Numbered from the stretch's first letter, positions 8,156-17,611 are shown. The stretch: DNA of 64,000 nt from JBBQLG01 sp964251665 (GCA_964251665.1 CAXUKO010000004.1:350419-414418), one strand, 5' to 3'. Numbers and translations: made by a program. Notes: generated from the sequence alone by a model not told the origin.

Positions 8156-9217
8156 TTTTGATGAAAGGTCTATGCATCGTTAAGAGAGCTTTTTACACGT
8201 GCAGTTGGACCTATTTACGAAGATGAAATCAAGCTGTAATTTGCACCGGACTATTAAAAAATTAAACTATACCATCTACTTGCATCAATTGTTTAATTAA
8301 ACGGTGCGCAGCAACTGACACCATTGGTTTTAAAGGCCTTTTAATAAAGTAACCATCTTCATAATATGTAGTAAAGATGCATATGAATTAATTGAAGCAG
8401 GCTGACCTGTTACATACTTATTTGTGAAAACCTCTGATTTTCAAAGTAAATTGTGTATTGAAAAAAAATCTTCATACGTAGTTTAATTTTTTACATTTAA
8501 TTAAAGAAAAATTTGCTCTAGTAAACAAAGTATACTTGTGTATGAGTTTGTTGAAATTTAAAGTGGTAGAATAGGTAATTTTTTAAATAAAATAAGATGC
8601 ATGTATTTTACACAAATAGTATGATTATACAGATGAAAAGAATAATTATACAAAGTCTACCTGCTAACTTACAAAGTTCTTTTCTACCGGGAATTCCTTT
8701 ATTTTTTTATAAAAAACATTAAAATTATTAAATTTTCTTGTAACAATATTAGTTAGTAGGCAAGTTGTAAGTTACTTTTTTTTGTTATTATATCAAAGAA
8801 AAGTTTATAAGTTAAAATAATACTTGTACCGTTGAATCATGTCATTACGTAAATTAAAAAGACCGGTATATATTTCAAACAGAATACCAGCAGAGGTGTT
8901 AAATGACGGTGAAATCAATTGCTTTTATGTTGGTAAAATGATGTTATCCTTCATCACCCTTACAATTTTAAATGAACCGAATTGATAGTGAATGTTTACC
9001 TCATAAGATTGATATTAGAATGGTTTAATGAGGTGTAACTTAGTTCCATACTTCCTTAACAGTCAAAAATATTTTATGACAAGATCAATTATGTGACATT
9101 CTTACGTATATAATGGTCTGGAATGAAAAATGCCTCGTTACTGAAAAGAGCCTGATGAATCATAAAATACAGTTGGTAACCCCACCCATTATCTTGAGAA
9201 TGATTGTAAACACTAAA
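8156..9217 (+). promoter_or_regulatory. Long AT-rich leader upstream of the EPS operon
   Basis: About 1.06 kb without a convincing gene, conspicuously richer in A and T than the flanking coding DNA, especially 8230-8830. It contains long A/T tracts (for example around 8455-8475, 8695-8745 and 8775-8785) and a 10-bp palindrome at 8528-8537. A 47-codon ORF at 8839-8982 starts MSLRKLKRPVYISNRIPAEV; I do not recognise it and rate it as doubtful. The position directly before 17 co-directional genes makes it the likely promoter and control region of the EPS operon, but no individual promoter could be placed with confidence. Confidence 0.5.
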
Positions 9218-10024
9218 ATGGCGAACGATAGAGAAAATGTACCTGTAAATATCCGGTTCAGTTGCCTGATCATTGTCGCGCTGATGGCTGTCCTGACAGG
9301 ATGCAGTCAATCCAAAAAATTGGCTTATTTCCAAAAGACAGCCGCCGGTGAAGACACAATTGCTATACCACAGGCATACTCACCAACTATCAAGCGGGGG
9401 GATCTCCTGTCGGTTCAGGTGAGTAGTCTGAACGCCGAAGCGTCTGCCTTTTTTAATCCGGTATCGGTCGCCGATAACTCACCGGCAACGGGGGGCACGG
9501 CCAATCCGCTTGCCCGCACCTCTGGCTATTTAGTGGCGGAGGACGGAACCATAAAATTACCCCTGGTGGGCCAGATAGACGTGGTGGGACAGACCAACGA
9601 CCAGGCCAGCGACCTGATTAGCCGAAAACTGAAAGCCTATTTGAAAGAGCCTACTGTTAACGTACGAAATCTGAATTTCCGGATTTCGGTGCTGGGGGAA
9701 GTGGCCCGGCCTGCCCTGTTTACAATCCCCAATGAACGGATTACAATTCCTGAGGCATTGGGGCTGGCTGGTGATTTGACCATCTACGGACGGCGCGACA
9801 ACGTGCTGGTTATCCGTGAAGAAGGCAACAAACGAGTCTTTACCCGGATTGACATGACTCAGCGAACCGCCTTTCGTTCGCCCTACTACTCGCTCCACCC
9901 CAACGACATCGTGTATGTAGAGCCCGGTAAAGCCAGGGCTGTGAGCGTGGACCGGACCTATCAGTTAGCACCTATTGTGATCAGTATACTCTCGCTGGCC
10001 GCCATTATTGCAACACGGCGCTGA
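9218..10024 (+). CDS. Wza-like polysaccharide export lipoprotein
   Basis: I chose the ATG at 9218 (MANDRENVPVN), giving 268 residues with a lipoprotein signal ending AVLTGC; an in-frame ATG at 9200 is possible. Residues after the lipobox hold the polysaccharide export (Poly_export) domain, with SPTIKRGDLLSVQVSSLNAE as its start and YLVAEDGTIKLPLVGQIDV as the conserved core, followed by an SLBB-type domain (FRISVLGEVARPALFTIPNE) and a C-terminal hydrophobic helix before the RR end. Proteins of this family form the outer-membrane channel for capsule or EPS and work with a Wzc-type kinase, encoded next after 82 bp. It is the first gene of the operon. Confidence 0.93.
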   Translation: MANDRENVPVNIRFSCLIIVALMAVLTGCSQSKKLAYFQKTAAGEDTIAIPQAYSPTIKRGDLLSVQVSSLNAEASAFFNPVSVADNSPATGGTANPLARTSGYLVAEDGTIKLPLVGQIDVVGQTNDQASDLISRKLKAYLKEPTVNVRNLNFRISVLGEVARPALFTIPNERITIPEALGLAGDLTIYGRRDNVLVIREEGNKRVFTRIDMTQRTAFRSPYYSLHPNDIVYVEPGKARAVSVDRTYQLAPIVISILSLAAIIATRR

Positions 10025-10106
10025 TTAACGGAACGACCGGATGGGTAACCGCCTGGTCGATAAATGACGATTACTTTTTATAGATCAACGTTATCTTAAC
10101 TTTAAC

Positions 10107-12407
10107 ATGGCTGCAAAATCTGCCCATTCCTACGTCCCATATCAGGTTATTGAACCGGGTCAGGCTGATGTGAGGACGCATCTGTTACCGTACCTGCGGA
10201 GATGGCCCCTGTACGTATTATCGCTTGCCCTTGCCCTCGCCGGTGCCTATGCGTACATGCTCTACAAGCAACCCATCTACCGCATTCAGGCCAGCCTGAT
10301 GCTGCAGGATGAAAAGAAAGGCAACAGCCAAACTAACCCGCTGAAAGAACTCGAGACCTACTCACCCAAAAAAGTGGTTGAGAACGAACTCGAGGTGCTG
10401 CGCTCGTCTACCCTGATGGGGCGGGTTGTTGAAAGCCTTCACTTAGAAACCAAATACTTCCGGCAGACCCGTTTCGGCAAACGCGAAATCTACTTAGAGT
10501 CGCCGGTGGTGCTGCTGATCGAAAGCGGAACGGAAAACCTGTATAAGAAGCCACTGGAACTGACCTTCGCCAAAAACCAGATGGTTCGCATTAATGGGCA
10601 GGCGTATCCGCTGAACCAGAATATCCAGACACCCTACGGTAAACTCCGGGTGCTGACCCGCAGACCGGTGAACGACACGACGGCTTCGCTGTTTGTACAG
10701 GCGATGCCTAAGTCGGCCGCCGTAAACAGTTACTTAGGTAATCTGAAGGCCGAACCGACCAGCAAAACGTCGACGGTGATTCACCTCACGCTCGAAGATG
10801 CCGTTCCGCAGAAGGGGGAAGCCATTCTGAACAATCTCATTAAAGAATACAATCAGGCCGCCATTGTCGATAAAAACAAGGTCGCTGCCAATACGCTCCA
10901 ATTCGTCGAAGACCGGCTGCACATGGTTTCCGGTGAACTGGCTGCCGTTGAACGCAATGTAGAAGATTACAAGTCCGCGCAGGGGATTACGGACCTGAGC
11001 GCGCAGTCGCAGTCCTTTTTACAGACCACGCAGCAGAACGACGCGCAACTCAACCAGGTGAACATTCAACTGGCCGCTCTGAACGATTTGCAGAAGTTCG
11101 TAAACGATCAGTCCGACAAGCGGGGCAGTACCCCGGCAACGGTCGGGCTGAACGATCAGGTGCTGCTGAGTCAGATTGATAAACTGGCACAACTGGAACT
11201 CAAACGTGATGAACTGGTTCAGACCACGTCCAATGAAAACCCACTGCTGCAAACAACCGAGAACCAGATCAAAGCCACACGCAGCAATATCAGCCGGAAT
11301 ATCCAGTCGATGAAGACCATGCTGACCAGTTCAAAGGAGCAGTATGTGACCAAGAACAAGGAGATGGAAGGCATGATCCGGGCGATTCCGAAGCAGGAAC
11401 GTTCGCTGATGGACATCAACCGGCAGCAGCAGATCAAAAACAGTCTGTATACGTACCTGCTCCAGAAGCGGGAAGAAATGGCCGTTTCGTTCGCTGCCGC
11501 CATTGCTGACAGCCGCACGATTGATGCCGCTGAGAGCAGCGCCGGTCCCATAAAGCCGGTGGCCATGGTGATTTATTCGCTTTTCGCCCTGATTGGCCTG
11601 TTGCTGCCAACGGCGGGCGTTGCCGGTAGAAACGCCTTGAATACGCGGGTTGTACGCCGGGCCGATGTGGAAGGCATGACACAGGTACCGATCCTGGGCG
11701 AAGTAATGAACAAGCGTCGCCGGGATGTTATGGTGGTAGCGCCACAAAGTCGGACGATGATTGCCGAACAGATTCGGACAATTCGGACCAGCCTGAACAT
11801 TGGCAAGGGCGAAACCGAAGACAGCCAGGTGGTTCTGTTTACCTCCAGTATCAGTGGCGAAGGCAAATCCTTTATCTCCCTGAATCTGGGTGCCAGTCTG
11901 GCCATGCTGAAGCAGCCCACCGTAATTCTGGAAATGGATATGCGGATGCCCCGGCTGCACCAGGTATTTGATGTCGATAACAGCGTTGGTATCAGTACCT
12001 ACCTGAACGGCGAGGCTACTTTAGATGAAATTCTGAAACCCGTTCCCGGCTATCCCAACTATTTTATCATCCCCAGCGGCCCCCTGCCCCCGGACCCTTC
12101 TGAGTTGCTGAGCGGCCCGTACCTGAAAAAGCTGATTCAGGCCCTGCGTGAGCAATTTAGCTACGTCATCATCGACGCTCCCCCGGTTGGTATTGTCACC
12201 GATGCTCAGGTTATTGCCCCGCTGGCAGATACCACCCTGTATGTGGTCCGGCATGGTGTTACGCCTAAACAGTGCCTCAAAACACTGGATACGCTGCAAC
12301 AGGAGCAGAGCTTCAACAACCTGCGTATCATTCTTAACGCCGTAGGCGGCACCAGCGAAGCCTACCGCTTTAACAGTAAATACAAAAACAGTTACTCGTA
12401 CCGATAG
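10107..12407 (+). CDS. Wzc-like polysaccharide co-polymerase / tyrosine kinase
   Basis: The 766-residue product is a fused Wzz/GNVR chain-length domain and BY-kinase. A first membrane helix lies at about 33-50, a long coiled-coil periplasmic region follows, and a second helix lies at about 485-510. The kinase domain has Walker A SGEGKS (583-588), Walker A' VILEMDMRMPR with Asp 611, and Walker B YVIIDAPP with Asp 690. The C-terminus is Tyr-rich (YRFNSKYKNSYSYR), the usual autophosphorylation cluster. In known systems cycling of this phosphorylation controls polymer length and export through Wza. It sits between the exporter and the initiating transferase, the standard gene order. Confidence 0.94.
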   Translation: MAAKSAHSYVPYQVIEPGQADVRTHLLPYLRRWPLYVLSLALALAGAYAYMLYKQPIYRIQASLMLQDEKKGNSQTNPLKELETYSPKKVVENELEVLRSSTLMGRVVESLHLETKYFRQTRFGKREIYLESPVVLLIESGTENLYKKPLELTFAKNQMVRINGQAYPLNQNIQTPYGKLRVLTRRPVNDTTASLFVQAMPKSAAVNSYLGNLKAEPTSKTSTVIHLTLEDAVPQKGEAILNNLIKEYNQAAIVDKNKVAANTLQFVEDRLHMVSGELAAVERNVEDYKSAQGITDLSAQSQSFLQTTQQNDAQLNQVNIQLAALNDLQKFVNDQSDKRGSTPATVGLNDQVLLSQIDKLAQLELKRDELVQTTSNENPLLQTTENQIKATRSNISRNIQSMKTMLTSSKEQYVTKNKEMEGMIRAIPKQERSLMDINRQQQIKNSLYTYLLQKREEMAVSFAAAIADSRTIDAAESSAGPIKPVAMVIYSLFALIGLLLPTAGVAGRNALNTRVVRRADVEGMTQVPILGEVMNKRRRDVMVVAPQSRTMIAEQIRTIRTSLNIGKGETEDSQVVLFTSSISGEGKSFISLNLGASLAMLKQPTVILEMDMRMPRLHQVFDVDNSVGISTYLNGEATLDEILKPVPGYPNYFIIPSGPLPPDPSELLSGPYLKKLIQALREQFSYVIIDAPPVGIVTDAQVIAPLADTTLYVVRHGVTPKQCLKTLDTLQQEQSFNNLRIILNAVGGTSEAYRFNSKYKNSYSYR

Positions 12408-12485
12408 CAGCTCGACATCGAACAGCCGCAGCCAATGGTCTGCAGGTTCGCAGCGACTCTTTCTACCCCATAAATGGTGATAGCC

Positions 12486-13163
12486 ATGCAAGCATACCCC
12501 AATCGAGAGACTATACAACTTTACCTGGATCAGGACGTTACACAGCGTTCGGCCAGCCGGCGAGCTTTGCTCGATGATCTTAAAAAGCGTGCGTTTGATT
12601 TACTCGTTGCCAGTATAGTAACCATGTCCATTCTTATTTGGCTTGTACCTCTACTTGCCCTATTGATTAAATTGACGTCACCAGGACCGGTATTGTTTGT
12701 ACAAATGCGTACCGGCCGCAATGGTAAACCGTTCCGCTGCCTGAAGTTTCGGACCATGACCTACGAGCGTGATGCCGCTTTTAAACAGGCGACCCGGAAC
12801 GATCAGCGGGTGACCCGCATCGGCCGCATTCTGCGCAAAACGAATATGGATGAAATGCCACAGTTTCTGAACGTGCTGGCTGGCAACATGAGCGTTGTCG
12901 GGCCGCGTCCGCACCCCATTCCGCTGGATGCACAGTACTGGAACAGCATGCCCGGTTACAAAGACCGTTACAAAGTGAAGCCTGGTATTACGGGTCTGGC
13001 GCAGGCCCGGGGCGCGCGGGGCGAAACCGAAGAGTACAATAAAATGAAACACCGCGTGCAGTACGACCACCTGTACATCCGTCGTCAGTCACCCCTGCTC
13101 GACGCGAAAATCTGCCTCTGGACGGTGCAGGCAGCTGTAAAGGGAAACAAAAACGCCTGGTAA
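12486..13163 (+). CDS. Undecaprenyl-phosphate sugar phosphotransferase (EPS initiation)
   Basis: The frame is open from an ATG at 12474, but 12486 (MQAYPNRETIQ) is equally good; 225 residues result. One N-terminal membrane segment (about 33-60) is followed by the bacterial sugar transferase domain: GPVLFVQMRTGRNGKPFRCL, KFRTM, RILRKTNMDEMPQFLNVL, MSVVGPRP and KPGITGLAQARG are all hallmark blocks. This short form (WbaP/PglC-like C-terminal domain only) transfers a sugar-1-phosphate from a nucleotide sugar to the lipid carrier in the inner membrane, starting each repeat unit. The sugar cannot be predicted. Confidence 0.93.
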   Translation: MQAYPNRETIQLYLDQDVTQRSASRRALLDDLKKRAFDLLVASIVTMSILIWLVPLLALLIKLTSPGPVLFVQMRTGRNGKPFRCLKFRTMTYERDAAFKQATRNDQRVTRIGRILRKTNMDEMPQFLNVLAGNMSVVGPRPHPIPLDAQYWNSMPGYKDRYKVKPGITGLAQARGARGETEEYNKMKHRVQYDHLYIRRQSPLLDAKICLWTVQAAVKGNKNAW

Positions 13164-13185
13164 AAACGCATCAACAATCAACGCT

Positions 13186-13953
13186 ATGACGAAAGTCTTA
13201 CAAGTCAGCCTGTACGATGCGGGATTAGACGCTGCCGTGCAGGAACTGGTCGATCAGTGTCGGCCCGCTTATCCCCGAACCAGTAAGTGCGTAAGCGCCA
13301 CCGGTGCCCACGGACTGGTAACCGCCTTTAAAGAGCCGGAGTTTAAATCGGTGCTGGACTCGTTCCACTGGAACCTGCCCGATGGCATGCCGGGGGTTTG
13401 GGTGGGGCGTCTGAAAGGAGCCAAACGCATGACCCGCTGCTACGGCCCTGATTTTTTCAAACAGGTGTTCGAAACCAGCGCCGACGCCAACATCAACCAT
13501 TTTTTATGTGGAGGTCAGGAAGGGGTGGCTGACGAACTGAAAGCCGCCGTTGCCCGCAAATTCAACAACCGGCGGGTGGTCGGAACGTTCTGCCCGCCTT
13601 TCCGCGAGATGTCCGACGATGAGTTTAAAGCCCTGGCGGACACCATTAACCGGTCGGGTGCGCATGTCGTCTGGATCGGACTGAGTACGCCCAAACAGGA
13701 GCGCTTCGCCAAACGGCTGGCCCAGTGGGTCAACGTCAACTTTATCGTGACGGTGGGGGCTGCCTTCGATTTTCATACCGACCGGGTGGCGCAGGCTCCC
13801 GGCTGGATGCAGAATGTGTCGTTAGAATGGCTGTTCCGGCTCATGGCCGAACCGAAGCGTCTGTACCGGCGGTACCTTGAGATCGTGCCGCTGTTCATTT
13901 TACTCAACTTAAAAGAAATCTTCTCATCCGTTAAACATCAAACAGAATTATGA
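13186..13953 (+). CDS. WecG/TagA/CpsF family glycosyltransferase
   Basis: The 255-residue product carries the blocks of this GT26 family: VSATGAHGLVTAFKEPEF, WNLPDGMPGVWVGRLKGA, RCYGPDFF, HFLCGGQEGV and VWIGLSTPKQERFAKRL. Family members such as WecG and TagA add the second sugar (often N-acetylmannosamine or its uronic acid) to the lipid-linked primer. It follows the initiating transferase by 22 bp and its stop overlaps the next start in an ATGA, consistent with translational coupling. Confidence 0.92.
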   Translation: MTKVLQVSLYDAGLDAAVQELVDQCRPAYPRTSKCVSATGAHGLVTAFKEPEFKSVLDSFHWNLPDGMPGVWVGRLKGAKRMTRCYGPDFFKQVFETSADANINHFLCGGQEGVADELKAAVARKFNNRRVVGTFCPPFREMSDDEFKALADTINRSGAHVVWIGLSTPKQERFAKRLAQWVNVNFIVTVGAAFDFHTDRVAQAPGWMQNVSLEWLFRLMAEPKRLYRRYLEIVPLFILLNLKEIFSSVKHQTEL

Positions 13954-14933
13954 AAAAAGCACTTGTATGTGGCGCTGGCGGCTTTATTGGCGGTCACCTG
14001 GTAAACCGGCTCAAATCGGAAGGGTATTGGGTTCGTGGCGTTGATGTGAAGTATAACGAATACGATAATGATAACTCCGATGAATTCATCATCGGTGATT
14101 TACGGGACCCGAACGTAGCCGATGAGGTTATCACCTCGGATCTGGACGAAATTTATCAGTTAGCCGCCGACATGGGCGGTGCTGGTTTTGTGTTCACGGG
14201 CACCAACGATGCGGCTATCATGCACAACTCGGTGCTTTGTAATCTGAATGTGCTCGAAGCGGCAAAAAACAAGGGTGTGAAGCGGATTTTCTATTCGTCG
14301 TCGGCCTGTATGTACCCCGAGCATAACCAGATGGACCCCGACAACCCAAAATGTTCGGAAGATTCGGCCTACCCGGCTAACCCCGACAGCGAATACGGTT
14401 GGGAGAAACTGTTTTCGGAGCGGCTGTTTCTGGCCTATCAGAAAAACCACGGCATCGAAGCCCGCATTGCCCGTTTCCATAACATTTTTGGTCCCCAGGG
14501 TACGTGGGATGGTGGCCGCGAGAAAGCACCCGCAGCCATGTGCCGTAAAGTGGCGATGGCCGAAGATGGTGATGCCATTGAAGTATGGGGTGACGGCAAG
14601 CAGACCCGTTCGTTCCTGATCGTTGACGAGTGTGTAGAAGGCATACGGCGGTTGATGCAGTCAGAGTTTACGGGGCCGGTCAACATCGGTTCCGAAGAGA
14701 TGATTTCGCTGAATGATTTCGCCAAAATGGTAATCGACATCTCGGGCAAAGCACTGACGATCAATAATATTCCGGGTCCACTGGGCGTCCGGGGCCGCAA
14801 CTCGGATAACAAGCTGATCAAAGAAAAACTAGGCTGGGCACCCTCGACTCCGCTGCGTAAGGGCGTTGAGAAAACCTTCGACTGGATTTCGGAACAGATC
14901 CATAGCCGGGTTGAAGAGCAGGTAGAAGCCTGA
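13950..14933 (+). CDS. GDP-mannose 3,5-epimerase-like SDR
   Basis: The 327-residue product is an extended SDR with NAD-binding GAGGFIGGHL (8-17). It matches plant GDP-mannose 3,5-epimerase far better than generic UDP-sugar epimerases: AADMGGAGF, SSSACMYPE, RFHNIFGPQGTW, GGREKAPAAMCRK, VWGDGKQTRSF, VNIGSEEMISLN and GVRGRNSDNKLIKEKLGWAP. The catalytic set is present: Cys 120, Tyr 149, Lys 153 and Lys 192. In the Arabidopsis enzyme these are Cys145, Tyr174, Lys178 and Lys217, so the spacings are identical. The known reaction converts GDP-D-mannose to GDP-L-galactose and GDP-L-gulose. Here it would supply an unusual sugar to the EPS. It overlaps the upstream gene by 4 bases and the downstream cupin by one. 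Confidence 0.9.
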   Translation: MKKALVCGAGGFIGGHLVNRLKSEGYWVRGVDVKYNEYDNDNSDEFIIGDLRDPNVADEVITSDLDEIYQLAADMGGAGFVFTGTNDAAIMHNSVLCNLNVLEAAKNKGVKRIFYSSSACMYPEHNQMDPDNPKCSEDSAYPANPDSEYGWEKLFSERLFLAYQKNHGIEARIARFHNIFGPQGTWDGGREKAPAAMCRKVAMAEDGDAIEVWGDGKQTRSFLIVDECVEGIRRLMQSEFTGPVNIGSEEMISLNDFAKMVIDISGKALTINNIPGPLGVRGRNSDNKLIKEKLGWAPSTPLRKGVEKTFDWISEQIHSRVEEQVEA

Positions 14934-15277
14934 TGGAAAAAATTACCGCTACCCTCACCGATCTTGAAAGCGAGCTTACCGCTCACTTTCAAGGCTCGAA
15001 GCGGGTGTTTCTGCGCCACGCTGATACGCCAACGGCCATAACTCAGGTCGCCTACGGTACATTCTCCAGCACGGACTACTGCGATCTGCACGCCCATGCA
15101 ACGATGGAAGAGTGTTTTTTCTTCCTGAAAGGCGAAGGCTTGTATTTCGTTGGTGATCAGACAATCACATTAGGGCCGGACGTGTTTGTGCGTATTCCGG
15201 CCGGGGTAAAGCATCGGCTGGAAGCAACCGGACCGGAGCCACTGGAGTACGTTTATTTTGGCGTGGCCACGGACTAA
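14933..15277 (+). CDS. Small cupin protein in the EPS operon
   Basis: The 114-residue product is a single cupin domain. Motif 1 is CDLHAHATMEECFFFLKGEG with the metal-binding pattern HxHx3-4E, and motif 2 is RIPAGVKHRLEATG with the final His, so the metal site looks intact. Such small cupins can be sugar isomerases or epimerases, dioxygenases or binding proteins. Its start codon overlaps the stop of the GDP-mannose epimerase gene by one base (TGATG), so the two are likely coupled and may act on the same nucleotide sugar. The precise reaction is not predictable. Confidence 0.82.
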   Translation: MEKITATLTDLESELTAHFQGSKRVFLRHADTPTAITQVAYGTFSSTDYCDLHAHATMEECFFFLKGEGLYFVGDQTITLGPDVFVRIPAGVKHRLEATGPEPLEYVYFGVATD

Positions 15278-15313
15278 TCTGCGGGCCGACACGCTGTTAA
15301 TTGACAAACCAAC

Positions 15314-16669
15314 ATGATTAGTGAGAATCCAGTAGCGGAACCACGGGCGGCCCTGTCGAAGTCGGTGATGAAGCGATTTGCCATCAACGTTGCTTCGCTC
15401 TTCAGTGTCCATGTGGCCAATATGCTGCTGCCACTACTGACGGTACCCTACGTAGTACGCATCATTGGACCGGAGCGGCTGGGACTGCTTAACTTCTCGC
15501 TGGCTTATGTAGCATATTTTACGCTGCTGATTAATTACGGATTCGAGATGGCGGCCGTGCGAGCCATTGCCGCCAACCGGTCTAATAAGCAGTTAGTAAA
15601 TCAGGTATTCAGTCAGGTGCTAACCGGCAAAGCCCTTCTATTTGGGTTGTCGACGGTTATATTCTGCGGTATTTCATTCTTTAATCCGGTGTTTAAAGCA
15701 CATCTCTGGTTGCATGTCTGCACGTACATGAGTTGCGTGGGCATTGTATTATTTCCAATATGGCTCTTTCAGGCCATGGAAGACCTGAGCCGGGTGGCGG
15801 TATTTAACCTGCTGGTGAAGGTACTGTTTACGCTATCGGTGTTTCTGTTTATCCGTCAGCCTGATGATTACATATATCAGAATCTGTCGGTGAGTGTGGC
15901 ACAGGTGCTGGTGAGTGTTGTAGCCTTAGTAGTGGCTATGCGCCGGTTTCGGGTGTCGTTTCACCTGCCATCGGTGGCGGATATGAAGATTCGGTTTCGG
16001 GAAGACAGTACGCTGTTTTTCTCGTCGGTGATGATTACGCTCTATGCAGGGTCGGCTACCTTGTTACTGGGGTTACTGACTACCCCATACAACGTGGGGA
16101 TTTTCTCGGCGGGCACCCGGCTGGAAAGCATCGCGCGGGCGTTTGTCGGACTGGCGCTCAATCAGGCGTTTTTTCCGATTGTCGCCAATGCGTTTGGGCA
16201 GGGTAGGGAACAGGGGCTCAAGGTAGTACAGACTACGTTTTTTCCCCTAGCCATTCTAATGCTGATTGTTTCGGCAGGCTTGTGGATTATTGCCCCGGTG
16301 TTTATCACCCTGTTCTATGGCCATAAGTTTGAGGATGCCATTCTGGTACTGCGCATTGTATCGCTGCTGCCGATCACCATCGGCCTGAGTAACCTGATGG
16401 GCATGCACACGATGCTGAACCTGCGCATGGACCGGGCGTTCTTCGTCATCACGGCCCTTGGTTCTGTAATTGGTTTGCTGCTCAATGTATTAATGATCAA
16501 GCAACTCGGTTACGTCGGCGCGGCCGGTGCCTGGGTAAGTGCCGAAGTATTTATTACTTTAAGTATGTATGGCTATCTCCGCTATAACGGAGTACAGGTT
16601 ATAAAAATAGAACGTCTGCGCGAAGCGGTTGCTTTCAGCAAAAACAGACTTACCACATTATTTAAATAA
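15314..16669 (+). CDS. Wzx-type lipid-linked oligosaccharide flippase
   Basis: The 451-residue product is hydrophobic with about 12-14 membrane helices and has the polysaccharide biosynthesis (MOP superfamily) start: NVASLFSVHVANMLLPLLTV and PYVVRIIGPERLGLLNFSLA. Proteins of this family move undecaprenyl-linked repeat units across the inner membrane before polymerisation. It lies 36 bp after the cupin and 5 bp before the next transferase, between the sugar-supply genes and the glycosyltransferases. Confidence 0.92.
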   Translation: MISENPVAEPRAALSKSVMKRFAINVASLFSVHVANMLLPLLTVPYVVRIIGPERLGLLNFSLAYVAYFTLLINYGFEMAAVRAIAANRSNKQLVNQVFSQVLTGKALLFGLSTVIFCGISFFNPVFKAHLWLHVCTYMSCVGIVLFPIWLFQAMEDLSRVAVFNLLVKVLFTLSVFLFIRQPDDYIYQNLSVSVAQVLVSVVALVVAMRRFRVSFHLPSVADMKIRFREDSTLFFSSVMITLYAGSATLLLGLLTTPYNVGIFSAGTRLESIARAFVGLALNQAFFPIVANAFGQGREQGLKVVQTTFFPLAILMLIVSAGLWIIAPVFITLFYGHKFEDAILVLRIVSLLPITIGLSNLMGMHTMLNLRMDRAFFVITALGSVIGLLLNVLMIKQLGYVGAAGAWVSAEVFITLSMYGYLRYNGVQVIKIERLREAVAFSKNRLTTLFK

Positions 16670-16674
16670 CGAAC

Positions 16675-17583
16675 ATGGAAACTGTAGCCGCCGTCGTGGT
16701 GACCTATAACCGGCTTGCCGATTTACAAAAATGCATAGAAAGCCTGCGCCAGCAGTCGCGGATGCTGAATGCCATTATTGTGATCGACAACGGCAGCACC
16801 GACGGAACCGATACGTGGCTGGCCGAACAGCCGGGCCTGTCGGTGGTTCGGCAGGCGAACCTCGGCGGAGCGGGCGGCTTTGCCACCGGTATTGATGTGG
16901 CTTACAAAGAGGGCCACGACTGGCTTTGGTGCATGGACGACGATTGTCTGGCGGCCCCGGATGCACTCGAAAAGCTCATGAATGCGCCCAACATTGGCCC
17001 CTGCATCAAAAATTCAGTCTCGGTCAGTAACCAGGACCATAGCGAACTGGCATTTTTCGTGGATCGGCCTAACCGGTCGTACCGGAAAGTAGCCGATATG
17101 GCCCAGTTCGATCTGGTCTACGGCGTAGCCTTCTTTTTCAACGGTACACTCATCAGTTCAGACGTGGTTAGAGCCATTGGCCTACCTGATAAGAAGTTAT
17201 TTATCTGGGGAGACGAGGTCGAGTACATGACCCGCGCCCAGAAAATGGGATTCCCGGTGGTAACGGTGCCTTCCAGCATTTTCTACCACCCACCTTCTTT
17301 CGACCGTAATGGTATACCCTGGCCTGGGGCCTGGAAACAGTACTACGCCGTTCGGAATCAGCGCCGTGTGTTCCAGAATATTCACGGCAACAAATACGGC
17401 TTGATGGTTTTCATGAGCTGGTCGCTGAAGGAAACGATGGCGCAGGCTGTAGCTAAACGGACTAATCGAATGTATAATTTTCTGATTTACAGCGAAGCCG
17501 CATTAGATAGTCTGTTCAATAATTTTCGTAAGAAGCCGAACCACATCTTGACTGTTCGTCTATACCGGTTATTGAATAAATAA
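16675..17583 (+). CDS. GT2 glycosyltransferase, galactofuranosyl/rhamnosyl-transferase-like
   Basis: The 302-residue product opens with the GT2 fold VAAVVVTYNRLADLQKCIES and VIDNGSTDGTDTWL, and has the acidic motif WLWCMDDDC (84-92). The N-terminal LGGAGGFATGI segment and the W-x-M-D-D-D motif are typical of GlfT- and rhamnosyltransferase-type GT2 members. It probably adds one sugar to the lipid-linked repeat unit on the cytoplasmic face. Basic residues near the C-terminus may help membrane association. The donor is unknown. Confidence 0.9.
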   Translation: METVAAVVVTYNRLADLQKCIESLRQQSRMLNAIIVIDNGSTDGTDTWLAEQPGLSVVRQANLGGAGGFATGIDVAYKEGHDWLWCMDDDCLAAPDALEKLMNAPNIGPCIKNSVSVSNQDHSELAFFVDRPNRSYRKVADMAQFDLVYGVAFFFNGTLISSDVVRAIGLPDKKLFIWGDEVEYMTRAQKMGFPVVTVPSSIFYHPPSFDRNGIPWPGAWKQYYAVRNQRRVFQNIHGNKYGLMVFMSWSLKETMAQAVAKRTNRMYNFLIYSEAALDSLFNNFRKKPNHILTVRLYRLLNK

Positions 17584-17611
17584 CAACCACAGCGCGTCAT
17601 TATTAAATTAC

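Noticed and set aside
8839..8982. 47-codon ORF in the AT-rich leader
   Set aside because: It is mentioned as a possibility only; it has no recognisable domain and no clear ribosome-binding site, so it is not listed as a CDS.
11331..11960. 209-codon minus-strand ORF inside the Wzc-like gene
   Set aside because: It is antisense to strongly conserved kinase motifs (Walker A and Walker A'), so it is a shadow ORF.
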